The position numbers and the translations under genes are program-made. A stretch of DNA of 29,109 nt from a virus. This document shows positions 1 through 7,416 of the stretch, one piece after another. Where the stretch lies: the IMG/VR virus record IMGVR_UViG_3300035181_002213, positions 1 to 29,109 of that record. The stretch is one strand, 5' to 3'. How positions within the stretch are numbered: position 1 is the stretch's first letter; each line of letters begins with the position of its first letter. Under the pieces are notes generated by a model. The model was not told where the DNA came from and did no database searches. It worked only from the letters and a program-made list of their open reading frames with translations.

Positions 1-535
1 CTCTTACCTCTTTGTGAACTCTGATGTAATCTAACATTGCGGACAATTGTTCTTTTGTCTTAGGTCGCTTGCCATTTGCAAATTCTCGAACTCGTGTGCA
101 GAATCGGCAATTCATTCGACATTGATTAGTCGTGATACACAGCACCCTGTCGGGGTACCTATGTACAAGTCCCGCGACAGGCATTTGTTTCTCTTCTCCC
201 AACTCATCTTCGCCTAAATCGTTTATTGATAACTCTTCTGTCGTCGGTACTGATTGAATGCGAATGGGGTCTTTTGGGTTAGTTGGGTCACACAAAGACA
301 AGTAATAAGGAGTGATAGCAATATGCAACAGCGATTCTTGCAGACGCAGTTTTTCTAGCTCTTCGGGTGCAAAGTTCAGCAACTCCGAGAGTTGTTCGAG
401 TGTTCTAATTGAGCGCGCTGTTTGCCACTTTGGGTCGTACCAATCGTGGTCGTCAATATTAGGAAAGTAGTGTTCTCTCCACCCTATGGTCTTAGCAGGT
501 GGAGGCTCCTGTGGTGATGCGGTTTTTGAGTCCAT
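1..535 (-). CDS. kamA: Lysine 2,3-aminomutase-like radical SAM protein (N-terminal 178 residues, cut by window edge)
   Basis: Translating the minus strand from the ATG at 535 gives an open frame to the left edge of the window. It contains the hallmarks of the KamA/EpmB family: an ITPYYLSLCDPTNPKDPIR stretch, a VAGLVHRYPDRVL stretch, and the radical SAM cluster motif C-x3-C-x2-C as CRMNCRFCTR. Known members use S-adenosylmethionine, a 4Fe-4S cluster and PLP to convert L-lysine to beta-lysine, either in lysine breakdown, osmolyte synthesis, or EF-P modification. The PLP lysine would lie in the missing C-terminal part, so activity cannot be judged. A possible ribosome site AAAGGA lies 11 bases before the ATG. 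A TTCGCTATTATT element in the same orientation lies at 672-684. The family call is firm; its purpose in a phage is unknown. Confidence 0.88.
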   Translation of the reverse strand, partial: MDSKTASPQEPPPAKTIGWREHYFPNIDDHDWYDPKWQTARSIRTLEQLSELLNFAPEELEKLRLQESLLHIAITPYYLSLCDPTNPKDPIRIQSVPTTEELSINDLGEDELGEEKQMPVAGLVHRYPDRVLCITTNQCRMNCRFCTRVREFANGKRPKTKEQLSAMLDYIRVHKEVR

Positions 536-649
536 TGTGGTGGTTTTCCTTTCTTAGTTCAACTTATATTCTCGTGTCGATGAAAAAACGCACTAGCAAA
601 ACAGTAATAAGAAACAATGTTATTTTAGCGTGTTATTTTTCGTTGTTTG

Positions 650-1258
650 CTACTGTGCAAACTCCTTCGCCAATAATAGCGAATCGACGAGGATTGGAAA
701 ATCTGCTCTATTTCTAAGCGTGTAAGCAGGATGGACTGTTGGAATCAAATCTACAAAAATGTTGTCTATTTGCAGAAAGTGGTGACTTTTTCTAGCACAA
801 AAGTCTTTGCACCTTTCAACACTGAAGAGTTCACCTGGCATCACAGTCCGCCAAGCCGAGGCTCCAAGAACTACAACGACCTTTGGCTGAATAATCGAGA
901 CGACGGATTCAAAAAAGTGTTTGCAAGCGTCTATCGCTTCTTGTGGAGGCGTAGCATTTCCTGTGGTATAGCATAGAACTGAATTGTGGATGTAGAGTTG
1001 CCTCCTGTCCAACCCCGCTGTCTTGATAGCTTCGTCGAGACGCTTGCCCGACAGCCCAACAAATGGGCGTCGTAGTTTAATTTCGTTGGACCCAGGATTT
1101 TGTCCCAGTAATAGGATTCGGGAATTCACAGAGCCTTCACCAAATACTTTTGGGACTGGGTATTCTGTATTTTTGCATAGAGAACAATTTTCACATAGGT
1201 AGCATTCTCGACGTAGTTGTGCTAGTTGTTCTTTCTTGCTAGTTGTGGTTTCTGTCAA
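650..1258 (-). CDS. Family 4-type uracil-DNA glycosylase (4Fe-4S)
   Basis: The 202-residue product matches family 4 uracil-DNA glycosylases, which remove uracil from DNA. Visible motifs are the N-terminal C-x2-C-x2-C cluster (C22, C25, C28), the first active-site loop as GQNPG (about 52-56; family members usually have GEAPG or similar), PFVGLSGKRLDEA, an NSVLCY stretch with C96, C112, and the second loop TVHPAYTL (about 174-181). C25, C28, C96 and C112 fit the four cluster ligands. The frame is open from GTG 1270, but TTG 1258 sits five bases after a GGAGG site, so I chose TTG. It is transcribed toward the aminomutase gene and away from the polymerase N-half. With dUTPase at 17828 it suggests a phage that keeps uracil out of its DNA. 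Confidence 0.85.
   Translation of the reverse strand: MTETTTSKKEQLAQLRRECYLCENCSLCKNTEYPVPKVFGEGSVNSRILLLGQNPGSNEIKLRRPFVGLSGKRLDEAIKTAGLDRRQLYIHNSVLCYTTGNATPPQEAIDACKHFFESVVSIIQPKVVVVLGASAWRTVMPGELFSVERCKDFCARKSHHFLQIDNIFVDLIPTVHPAYTLRNRADFPILVDSLLLAKEFAQ
672..684 (-). promoter_or_regulatory. TTCGCTATTATT element (candidate extended -10 promoter for kamA)
   Basis: On the minus strand this reads ATTCGCTATTATT followed by GGCGAAGGAG. It lies inside the 3' end of the glycosylase gene, about 140 bases before the aminomutase start at 535, and points toward that gene. It is one of the repeated promoter-like elements of the window. Confidence 0.4.
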
Positions 1259-1270
1259 AAGTTCCTCCAC

Positions 1271-1284
1271 TTTTCGCTATTATA
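1271..1284 (+). promoter_or_regulatory. TTTTCGCTATTATA element (candidate promoter for polymerase N-half)
   Basis: TTTTCGC followed by a -10-like TATTAT (1278-1283) and then TCTGGAG, pointing toward the polymerase gene at 1418. No good -35 box is visible at normal spacing. The same string recurs at 4075 (+), 14415 (+) and 9510 (-), always aimed at the next gene, which supports a phage-specific extended -10 promoter. Confidence 0.5.
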
Positions 1285-1310
1285 TCTGGAGAAGTAAAAA
1301 CTTCCCCACG

Positions 1311-1322
1311 CATAATAGCGAA
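1311..1322 (-). promoter_or_regulatory. TTCGCTATTATG element (candidate promoter for uracil-DNA glycosylase)
   Basis: Minus-strand TTCGCTATTATG sits at the edge of the heptamer array and points toward the glycosylase start at 1258, about 50 bases away. It is followed by GCGTGGGGAAG, matching the purine-rich stretch seen after other copies. It faces the opposite way to the element at 1271-1284, giving a divergent pair. Confidence 0.4.
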
Positions 1323-1376
1323 TAGCGAATAGCGAATAGCGAATAGCGAATAGCGAATAGCGAATAGCGAATAGCG
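1314..1376. repeat. Nine perfect tandem copies of the 7-mer AATAGCG
   Basis: Nine uninterrupted copies of AATAGCG (minus strand: CGCTATT), then AACAGAGG. Read on the minus strand, the array is a chain of TTCGCTATT cores running into TTCGCTATTATG, so the repeat unit is the core of the promoter-like element. It lies in the expected leader of the polymerase N-half mRNA and just upstream of the glycosylase element. Frames through it encode low-complexity LFAIRYS repeats and are not real genes. Confidence 0.97.
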
Positions 1377-1417
1377 AACAGAGGATTGCACAAGATAACA
1401 GATTATGAGGACCTGCC

Positions 1418-3004
1418 ATGAATGAAACACTCTCACCTCGAATACTGACTACGCTCAAGAAAATAGACCCTTCGGTGTTTTGGGAGCGTTTCCCAATTCA
1501 GGAAACCTCCTCTGCGCCTTATGGGGTAGTCATGCTCGCGGGGCATCCAGTTATTCGTTTTCCCAAGAACATCGTTGACATGGACGATTTTCTTATCGCG
1601 TGGGCTGGGTCTAGCTACTTGCTTGATTTGCCCTGTGACGACGAGCTTGACAGCATTATTGAAAAAGCAATGAATGAACCTATGTCGTTCGATATCGAAA
1701 CCACTTCGTTGTCTCCATATCGTCCAGGCGTGAGAGTTATATCGTTTTCGATTTCGTTCAAGGACGCTTCTTATTCCGTTCCCATTGCAGAACCTTTTGT
1801 GGATGCTGATACAGCTAAAAAGTATGAAGAATTTATGCTGACCCTCGTCACTAAAGCGAAATATTTAGTGGCATTCAATGGCAAATTCGACTTCACGTAT
1901 TTAGCCCAGCGATATCCAGACCGAGTTAAGTATGAAGAGATACAGTTCAAGTTTGACCCGATGATAGCCGCGCACGTCTTGAGCGGAGCAGGGTTGCAAG
2001 AGTATAATCTAGGTTTTTTGACAAGACATTATTTACCCGAAACTAGGGCTGATTGGAAGGGCGGTCCTGCTGCTTACTTAGCTGAAAACTACTCACGGAC
2101 TAGTGATAGAACGTTTGACAAAGTACCCATTCATATTCTACTCCCTTATGGCAGGAGAGACGCTTATTACACCTTCCTACTGTTTGAAAACCTCTTGCCC
2201 AAGTTAGAATCAGAAAATCTTACTGAAATCTATCACACTGTCCATCACCGTATTAACTACCTGTGCCATCGTATGAATTATGATGGTCTGTGGCTGAATA
2301 GGTTCTTTATTGACTATCTGGACCAGCTCTATCTCAACTCTCTAGATAGTATGTCGAAAAAAACCGAAGAGCAGTTCAGAAGCATAATGAAGTCACGGGT
2401 CAACATTCTCACTCAGCAGGAAAAACAGTTGACTGAAAAGGACTGTGAAGCTTTGCAATCTTTTGCAGACAACCTCAACATCAATAGCTCACAGCAAATG
2501 GCAGAGGCACTGTATACCGTGTTGGGTCTTCCTGTGTTGGAGAGAACTGCTGAAACCAATATGCCGAAAACAAATGCCTCATTTCTCCTGAAGCTTGCTG
2601 CGTTTGATCCCCCGCTGTTCTCGTCTTTCATTACATATAAAAAGTGGACCAAGTATCATGGCTATTTGAAAAACTACTTGAAACTTGCCTGTCAAGAGGG
2701 GGGACAGCCAGACTCGCAAAGGAGGCTAGTATGTCACTCAGAGTTTAATCCAACGGGTACTAGAACAGGGCGAATGGCATCACAAAATCCCAACGCACAG
2801 AATATTAGTGTGGGTTCTGGTCTTAAGGGCTGTTTTACTACTCCTGATTTAGCGCTATTAACTGATGAGTTGTATCGTGAACTGCAGGATGCGGGAATGC
2901 TTACGCATATTGCATCCTACGACGAAGTCACAATAAGAAAACTAGACGAAGAGGAATATGTCGAAGAGCTAGACGAACTAGAAGGAGGCGTAGAAGATGT
3001 TTAA
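1418..3004 (+). CDS. polA: Family A DNA polymerase, N-terminal half: 3'-5' exonuclease and thumb (split gene)
   Basis: The 528-residue product carries an intact proofreading domain: Exo I FDIETT (D92, E94), Exo II FNGKFDF (N154, D158), Exo III YGRRDAY (Y244, D248). A thumb-like helical region follows. Then comes the family A motif that reads TRTGRMASQNPNAQNIS (about 448-464), and LKGCFTTPD, matching the residues just before motif A in full-length enzymes. The frame then leaves the family and ends in an acidic tail (about 510-528, rich in D and E). Motifs A, B and C are missing here and are found at 15971-17395. The ATG follows GAGGA. No intein signature is seen at the junction. The end overlaps the next gene by 8 bases. 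It should work only together with the C-half. Confidence 0.9.
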   Translation: MNETLSPRILTTLKKIDPSVFWERFPIQETSSAPYGVVMLAGHPVIRFPKNIVDMDDFLIAWAGSSYLLDLPCDDELDSIIEKAMNEPMSFDIETTSLSPYRPGVRVISFSISFKDASYSVPIAEPFVDADTAKKYEEFMLTLVTKAKYLVAFNGKFDFTYLAQRYPDRVKYEEIQFKFDPMIAAHVLSGAGLQEYNLGFLTRHYLPETRADWKGGPAAYLAENYSRTSDRTFDKVPIHILLPYGRRDAYYTFLLFENLLPKLESENLTEIYHTVHHRINYLCHRMNYDGLWLNRFFIDYLDQLYLNSLDSMSKKTEEQFRSIMKSRVNILTQQEKQLTEKDCEALQSFADNLNINSSQQMAEALYTVLGLPVLERTAETNMPKTNASFLLKLAAFDPPLFSSFITYKKWTKYHGYLKNYLKLACQEGGQPDSQRRLVCHSEFNPTGTRTGRMASQNPNAQNISVGSGLKGCFTTPDLALLTDELYRELQDAGMLTHIASYDEVTIRKLDEEEYVEELDELEGGVEDV

Positions 3005-3527
3005 GAAACTTTGGAAAACTCTTTTATACGGGACTAGTAATTCTGTTAATCGCACAAGTTGTCAAGAAGCAACATCAGCACCTCTACCTGGGGTTAATTT
3101 GCCTAGTAAGGAAGTGATGGACCAAGCACTGGAAGAGACGTTGGCACGTATGCAAATTATGAATAACCTTGGTCAAAAACATTTTCTAGTCGTTGACATT
3201 GACTCTGAAAGTGAGAGTACCTCGGCGCTCCGAGATACCTCGCCAGCCACAGGAGACTATTACGTTCTTCTTGTGACAAAAGTTGAGAACGGTTTTATTG
3301 TTTTTGACCTTGTTAAAATTCCTATAAATGCAAACACAGATACAGATACAGATACAGATACAGAAACTACAAACGATACGCTAACCAGTAGTCTAACTCG
3401 AAGTGTTATAGAAGCACAGCGACAAAAAGCAACAAAAGCGCGCATCGAAAAAGATTTGAAGCGGATTAAAGGCAAAAAAAGCAAAGAAAACTCCAATAAA
3501 CGGAAGAGTAAAAATGGAAGAGCGTAA
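2997..3527 (+). CDS. Hypothetical protein with Thr-Asp repeat and basic C-terminus
   Basis: The 176-residue product is not recognised. Its ATG overlaps the end of the polymerase N-half and follows a strong GAAGGAGG site, so it is translationally coupled to it. The middle (about 60-110) looks like a small folded domain (HFLVVDIDSESES, DYYVLLVTKVENGFIVFDLVKI). It is followed by an acidic-polar run of T-D repeats made by a 6-base DNA repeat, and then a strongly basic, probably helical tail (about 140-176) rich in K and R. The basic tail could bind nucleic acid or an acidic partner, but that is only inference. Confidence 0.75.
   Translation: MFKKLWKTLLYGTSNSVNRTSCQEATSAPLPGVNLPSKEVMDQALEETLARMQIMNNLGQKHFLVVDIDSESESTSALRDTSPATGDYYVLLVTKVENGFIVFDLVKIPINANTDTDTDTDTETTNDTLTSSLTRSVIEAQRQKATKARIEKDLKRIKGKKSKENSNKRKSKNGRA
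3336..3365 (+). repeat. ACAGAT hexamer microsatellite (about five units)
   Basis: Four perfect ACAGAT units and a fifth ending in ACAGAA, inside the gene at 2997-3527. It encodes alternating Thr and Asp, so changes in copy number keep the frame. Confidence 0.95.
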
Positions 3528-3759
3528 GTACTGGATAACCGAAGAGCGGGATGGCAAATCTACTGGCTTTTTTGTTTGTGACATTCCTAGTTATGAGGAC
3601 GGTACGAAAGCCAACAAATTTTTGATGACTTACGCTGTTACTCATTTCTTAGAGGTTGCCAAACCAGGAGATAAGCTTACAATCGAACTTGTAGGTTCGG
3701 AGTCTGTAGGGGATAACCAAGGTGATACAGCAAGTTTTTACGAGAAAACTAAGAGATAA
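3514..3759 (+). CDS. Hypothetical small protein
   Basis: The 81-residue product begins at an ATG 14 bases inside the previous gene, after a GGAAGAG site. It has a mixed beta/alpha pattern (KYWITEERDGKSTGFFVCDI, then TYAVTHFLEVAKPGDKLTIELVG) and no known motif. Its 3' end looks rearranged: a 25-base segment coding for GDKLTIEL at 3668-3692 is repeated at 3753-3777, where it is in another frame and supplies the stop codon. Read in the original frame, the second copy would give DKLTIEIVDLGAFND. It sits in the operon led by the polymerase N-half. Confidence 0.7.
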   Translation: MEERKYWITEERDGKSTGFFVCDIPSYEDGTKANKFLMTYAVTHFLEVAKPGDKLTIELVGSESVGDNQGDTASFYEKTKR

Positions 3760-3777
3760 ACTTACAATCGAAATTGT
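3668..3777 (+). repeat. 25-base direct repeat at the 3' end of the 3514 gene
   Basis: GAGATAAGCTTACAATCGAA at 3668 and GAGATAAACTTACAATCGAA at 3753 begin two 25-base copies with two mismatches, 85 bases apart. The second spans the stop codon. This looks like a local duplication that gave the gene a new C-terminus. Confidence 0.85.
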
Positions 3778-3794
3778 CGATTTGGGGGCTTTCA

Positions 3795-4028
3795 ATGATT
3801 GAGCCTGTTCGTCCAACACGAAAAGAACTGCTTGACCATATCAGGAAAGAGTTAGACGAGAGTGTTAAGGATTTGCATTATAGTCTTTTATCGCGGGAAC
3901 AGGAATCGTATCTCACTCGATTAGACAGACTGAATGCGCTGTTGATATTGGTTGGTGATTGTCTTATTTGTCAAGGAGATTGTCCCGACGGAATTCCGCT
4001 CGACCTATTTCCCGACAAGCATATATAG
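3795..4028 (+). CDS. Hypothetical small helical protein
   Basis: The 77-residue product is predicted mostly helical (RPTRKELLDHIRKELDESVK, then SREQESYLTRLDRLNALLIL) and ends with a short Cys pair, CLICQGDC. No family was recognised. The frame opens at TTG 3774, but ATG 3795 follows a GGGGG stretch and is the better start. It ends the operon led by the polymerase N-half; the next gene has its own promoter-like element at 4075. Confidence 0.65.
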   Translation: MIEPVRPTRKELLDHIRKELDESVKDLHYSLLSREQESYLTRLDRLNALLILVGDCLICQGDCPDGIPLDLFPDKHI

Positions 4029-4074
4029 GCATGAACTCTAGGATACTCAAAAATAGAACTCATTGTGATTCGTA

Positions 4075-4089
4075 TTTTCGCTATTATAA
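4075..4089 (+). promoter_or_regulatory. TTTTCGCTATTATAA element (candidate promoter for SSB)
   Basis: TTTTCGC, TATTAT (4082-4087), then AACTGGAA. It lies about 100 bases before the SSB start at 4186 in the same orientation and is nearly identical to the copies at 1271 and 14415. A TTGTGA at 4063 is too close (13 bases) to act as a normal -35 box. Confidence 0.5.
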
Positions 4090-4185
4090 CTGGAACATAT
4101 AATTGCCCCAAAGAGCCGCAGGACCGCGAAGAAGCTCTGAATTGGTCAGAGTAGGTCAGCTCAAATGGGCACAGGAGGTCATACA

Positions 4186-5100
4186 ATGGTTACAAAAACC
4201 CAAGCAAAGGCAGAGAAACCCGAACAGAAGACTGTTTCAGTAACGTCAGGGATGACAAATCTCGACAAGATTAAGCAGCTTAAACAGAAGTTATCACAGG
4301 GTACGAGGGGCAATAATGACGAGAAGTCTGACAGACTTCCATTCTTCAAGTCTGGCGGGAAAGTAGGTACGTCTTTCTGTATTCGTTTTCTTCCGCTGCC
4401 CTTTATGTCCACCCCGATTCTGTACGTCAAAGAACATCACAATCTGTTTCCTGACCAGCCTTACCGAAATGCTGTGTGCCCCAAGAGCACAGGTGACGGT
4501 GAATGTCCTATTTGCGAGTATACGTACACCAAGTGGAAGGAGTTAAAAGAAAAGAACGACGAAGCGGGGATGAAAGCCTTAGTTACTCTTATGGCTAAGG
4601 ATAAAGTTTACGCAGTCATTTATAATCGCTCAACTAACAGAGTTGAGAAGATTAGTATGTCAGCCACGCTTGCCAATCAAATTTTCACTGAATGGGATCC
4701 AGATTCAGGAGAAGACATCACTGATCCCTACAAGGGAAATGATTATACACTGAAGCTCTCTCCGTCCCAAAAAAGCTCAGGCTTCACCTATTCTGCTAGC
4801 AAAGTAACAATGCCAGATGGAAAAGGTGGCAGTCTTCCTTATCCAACCCCAATTATTACTGATGCGAAAGGCAAGCCTGACAAGGAAGCTATTCAAGCCA
4901 TCCTAGACGAGGTGGCTGCCCATGAGCAAGAAATCAGGTGGCTTATCACCCCGCTTCCTTACGACGATTTAGCAAAACTTCTCAAGCACGAAGCGGATAC
5001 TGGTGAAGCTAGTGAAGATACGAGTGATGCAACTAGCGAAGATTTTTCTGCCGCCGAAGACGAGGATGTGGAAGCCGCCCTTGCCGCAGTTAGGAAATAA
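4186..5100 (+). CDS. T4 gp32-like single-stranded DNA-binding protein
   Basis: The 304-residue product resembles T4 gene 32 protein, which coats single-stranded DNA at replication forks and recombination sites. It has a basic, lysine-rich N-terminus, the FLPLPF start of the core, and a zinc-binding set matching gp32 in order and spacing: H85, C98, C107, C110 (H-x12-C-x8-C-x2-C). The C-terminus is acidic (about 275-300), as in gp32, where the tail contacts polymerase and helicase-loading proteins. The frame opens at ATG 4165, but ATG 4186 follows an AGGAGG site. It is a short unit with its own upstream element and a terminator right after it, suggesting strong separate expression. Confidence 0.88.
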   Translation: MVTKTQAKAEKPEQKTVSVTSGMTNLDKIKQLKQKLSQGTRGNNDEKSDRLPFFKSGGKVGTSFCIRFLPLPFMSTPILYVKEHHNLFPDQPYRNAVCPKSTGDGECPICEYTYTKWKELKEKNDEAGMKALVTLMAKDKVYAVIYNRSTNRVEKISMSATLANQIFTEWDPDSGEDITDPYKGNDYTLKLSPSQKSSGFTYSASKVTMPDGKGGSLPYPTPIITDAKGKPDKEAIQAILDEVAAHEQEIRWLITPLPYDDLAKLLKHEADTGEASEDTSDATSEDFSAAEDEDVEAALAAVRK

Positions 5101-5131
5101 ATAACTAGCTAGGAAACGTCGTTCGGATATT

Positions 5132-5168
5132 GGGCGAGGGTTTGGATGACTCTCGCCCACATTTTTTT
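5132..5168 (+). terminator. Rho-independent terminator after SSB
   Basis: Stem GGGCGAG (5132-5138) pairs with CTCGCCC (5152-5158) around a 13-base loop, followed by ACA and seven T (5162-5168). It lies between SSB and the resolvase start at 5187. Confidence 0.85.
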
Positions 5169-5186
5169 ACTAGTCTTGGAGATACG

Positions 5187-5726
5187 ATGACGTATTACTT
5201 AGGATGTGATCCTGGTCTGAACGGCGCAATATGTGTGTTATCCCCCGAATCTGGCATGGCACGATTTTGGGATATTCCCACTGTGACAATTGTAAAATCA
5301 GTAAAAAAGAGGCGTAGAATCGTTGATATTGCAGAGCTTTGGAAAATAATTTGTAGCATTAAGACAACTTATGGAACCGACATTAAAACCGTAACATTGG
5401 AAAATGTTCATGCTATGCCGCATGAAGGAGTTACTTCTGCATTTTCATTTGGTAGAACTTTCGGAATTATCGAGGCTTTGTTAATTGCCGCTAGTCTTGA
5501 ACCGAAAAAAGTTGAAGCCGCTGTGTGGAAACGGAAGTTCGGTCTGCTGATGCCCAAAGAGACAGCAAAAGCAACCAAAAAAGCGACATCGATAGCAAAG
5601 TTTGTTGAGTTATCTGGCTGTCCTTCTGATGTTTTGATTCCAAAAGGGCATAGAGTCCCGTCAGATGGATATGCTGACAGTGCTCTCATTGCCATATACG
5701 GTTTCCTCTCAGAAAAGAATATATAG
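5187..5726 (+). CDS. RuvC-like Holliday junction resolvase
   Basis: The 179-residue product has the RNase H fold signature of RuvC-type resolvases: a first strand YLGCDPGLNGAI with D8, a second acidic position in VTLENVHAMP (E72), and a C-terminal DGYADSALIA with D160 and D164. The HAMPHEGVTSAFSFGRTFG stretch is typical of the phage and bacterial branch. These enzymes cut four-way DNA junctions, and in phages also branched packaging substrates. The frame extends upstream through the terminator, but ATG 5187 follows TTGGAG and is clearly the start. It comes just after the SSB terminator, so it depends on read-through or an unseen promoter. Confidence 0.85.
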   Translation: MTYYLGCDPGLNGAICVLSPESGMARFWDIPTVTIVKSVKKRRRIVDIAELWKIICSIKTTYGTDIKTVTLENVHAMPHEGVTSAFSFGRTFGIIEALLIAASLEPKKVEAAVWKRKFGLLMPKETAKATKKATSIAKFVELSGCPSDVLIPKGHRVPSDGYADSALIAIYGFLSEKNI

Positions 5727-5778
5727 ACAGGTGCTATTAAACGTGGACAAATAAATTACTTTTTTCCAGGAGTATTCG

Positions 5779-7356
5779 ATGCCTAGACCTCGTAAGTTTC
5801 CTAAATTAGAGTTATCGTATTTCGACAGTCTCAACTGGAGCGACACGTATTCAGCGTTAGTTGCTCTAGGTACGCAGTTTATTTTCAAGATTACTTCTCC
5901 AGAGATTTCTACTGCTACTTTGTTTTTTTATCTAGATGTCTATACTCCAATGGAGCAGTCACCAGAGCGAGTCCAAAATACTACTTCGTTGCGATTGTCT
6001 GGTCATGGGCTTATAGTAGCGCAGGACCAAGAAGGACTTGATTATTGGGCGAAACTATTGCGAGCTGCAATCGGTGCAAGAACAAAGCCTACTTATCATG
6101 CCGACCAAGAGTCCGCAGCTAGCGGCAAAAAGGCTCTTGATGTTATGTGGTCGTATGAGAGAACGAGGGAAGAAGAAGAAGCAGGAGATACAGAAAAGAG
6201 CTTTGTTCGAGCAGTGTCAGTTAAATCTCTTCCAGAGTTTCTTAAGCAGTTTAAGGCGGAGGCAATTAAAGAGGTTAAAAATACCAAAATACGGTATTTG
6301 GTAGAGCGTTCGCCAGAAGCAATAGTAATGATGATTCCAATTTCGGATTTAACAAAAGCTTTCAAAAAGTTTGAAAACTGGTTTAAGATAATGTCAACAG
6401 CAAGTAAAGAAACGCATAGGTTTGATTGGGAAAGGGAAACTGAAGATGAAGACGAGGATTTAGAAAACCTGAAAGGGCCTAGTGACGAAGATTTGGCTGC
6501 CATAGAACAAGAGGAAGAGAATGGTAAGACTCCTCGCGGAAAGCAATCTGGCGGGGCAGTAGAAATGTCACACGCAAAATACAGAGGGCGATTGATGAAA
6601 GAAACATTTTGGCCAGGTTTTAGTGGAGGGTGGGTCTGGTTTACTAATATAAATTATAGACCAGAATTTGATAGGGCTATTGATGACGTACTTCATCGGT
6701 TTATACCTCCTTCAGATTACGATATCGATCCCGTAGACATGGTTATTACGTTTTATTCTAAGAAAGCTTTTAACCTTTTCATAGCAAAGGCAGAAGACTT
6801 GGGCATTGAAGGTTACAACGCAGCGACGTATGACGAAGATTTTGATGAATTTGAAATAGAAAATCAAGGTCTAAAGGAATCGTATCCTATCAGTGGCTAT
6901 GACATTAGGGGCGAGGGTATCAAAAACCTGAACGAAGACCCGATGAGTTTTGGCGCGAGTGTTTTCGAGGACGACGGTGAAGGTGCCGGTACCATTACTA
7001 ACCATGACCTCACAGTCTGGTCAAAAAAAGATGCCGAGACGTTATTGTCATATTCTGATGGCGCTAAGTCAGCTATTGAAAATATAGCTAGAGCGATACT
7101 TGGTGGTATAGAAGATGGAGAAAATGAGCCCCAAACAGTAACTCTTGACTGGTTCAAGCTGTCATCACGAGACAGCAACGAGGACGCTAGAGCGTATGTT
7201 AAGCAGGCTATTGAAGAACTAGAACAATATAGGGAGTGGCTTGAAGAGAATCCTGATATTAAAGGTGCTGGCTCAGAAGACGAGATTCAGAACCTTATTG
7301 CCAAACTAAACGCAACCAGGGCAAGAAAGCTTCTAGTGGAAGACCCGCTAAAGTAA
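5779..7356 (+). CDS. Large acidic hypothetical protein
   Basis: The 525-residue product was not recognised. Start ATG 5779 follows CCAGGAG. The N-terminal 110 residues and a segment near 275-350 (FSGGWVWFTNINYRPEFDRA, then MVITFYSKKAFNLFIAKAED) look like folded alpha/beta domains. Between them is a charged stretch rich in E and D (about 215-255). The C-terminus (about 470-525) is helical and charged. There are no visible transmembrane segments, Cys clusters or nucleotide-binding motifs. It follows the resolvase and ends at a shared terminator with the convergent helicase. Position suggests a DNA-metabolism or host-takeover role, but nothing in the sequence proves one. Confidence 0.75.
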   Translation: MPRPRKFPKLELSYFDSLNWSDTYSALVALGTQFIFKITSPEISTATLFFYLDVYTPMEQSPERVQNTTSLRLSGHGLIVAQDQEGLDYWAKLLRAAIGARTKPTYHADQESAASGKKALDVMWSYERTREEEEAGDTEKSFVRAVSVKSLPEFLKQFKAEAIKEVKNTKIRYLVERSPEAIVMMIPISDLTKAFKKFENWFKIMSTASKETHRFDWERETEDEDEDLENLKGPSDEDLAAIEQEEENGKTPRGKQSGGAVEMSHAKYRGRLMKETFWPGFSGGWVWFTNINYRPEFDRAIDDVLHRFIPPSDYDIDPVDMVITFYSKKAFNLFIAKAEDLGIEGYNAATYDEDFDEFEIENQGLKESYPISGYDIRGEGIKNLNEDPMSFGASVFEDDGEGAGTITNHDLTVWSKKDAETLLSYSDGAKSAIENIARAILGGIEDGENEPQTVTLDWFKLSSRDSNEDARAYVKQAIEELEQYREWLEENPDIKGAGSEDEIQNLIAKLNATRARKLLVEDPLK

Positions 7357-7385
7357 CTTTTTTGGCTATAAAATAAGCTCGCGGC

Positions 7386-7416
7386 GAAAAGGCAACTAGT
7401 TTTTGTTGCCTTTTTC
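7386..7416. terminator. Bidirectional terminator between convergent genes
   Basis: GAAAAGGCAAC (7386-7396) pairs with GTTGCCTTTTTC (7405-7416) around an 8-base loop. The arms carry A and T runs, so the hairpin ends transcription from both sides. It overlaps the stop codon of the helicase gene on the minus strand. Confidence 0.88.

Noticed and set aside
1279-1284. TATAAT on the opposite strand of each CGCTATTAT element as the true promoter
   Set aside because: The variants TATTAG at 10661 and 25856 would destroy TATAAT on the other strand, and the forward direction agrees with the downstream gene in every intergenic case.
1314-1376. CRISPR-like or origin iteron array
   Set aside because: The unit is 7 bases with no spacers; iterons are normally longer. 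Its match to the promoter core is a better explanation.
1239-1458. Small minus-strand ORFs with repeated LFAIRYS
   Set aside because: They are translations of the heptamer array and overlap the start of the polymerase gene; no ribosome sites or conserved content.
2830-3004. N-half of a split intein at CFTTPD in the polymerase N-half
   Set aside because: GLKGCFTTPD matches the normal polymerase residues before motif A, no intein blocks follow, and the C-half has no terminal HN plus Cys/Ser/Thr junction.
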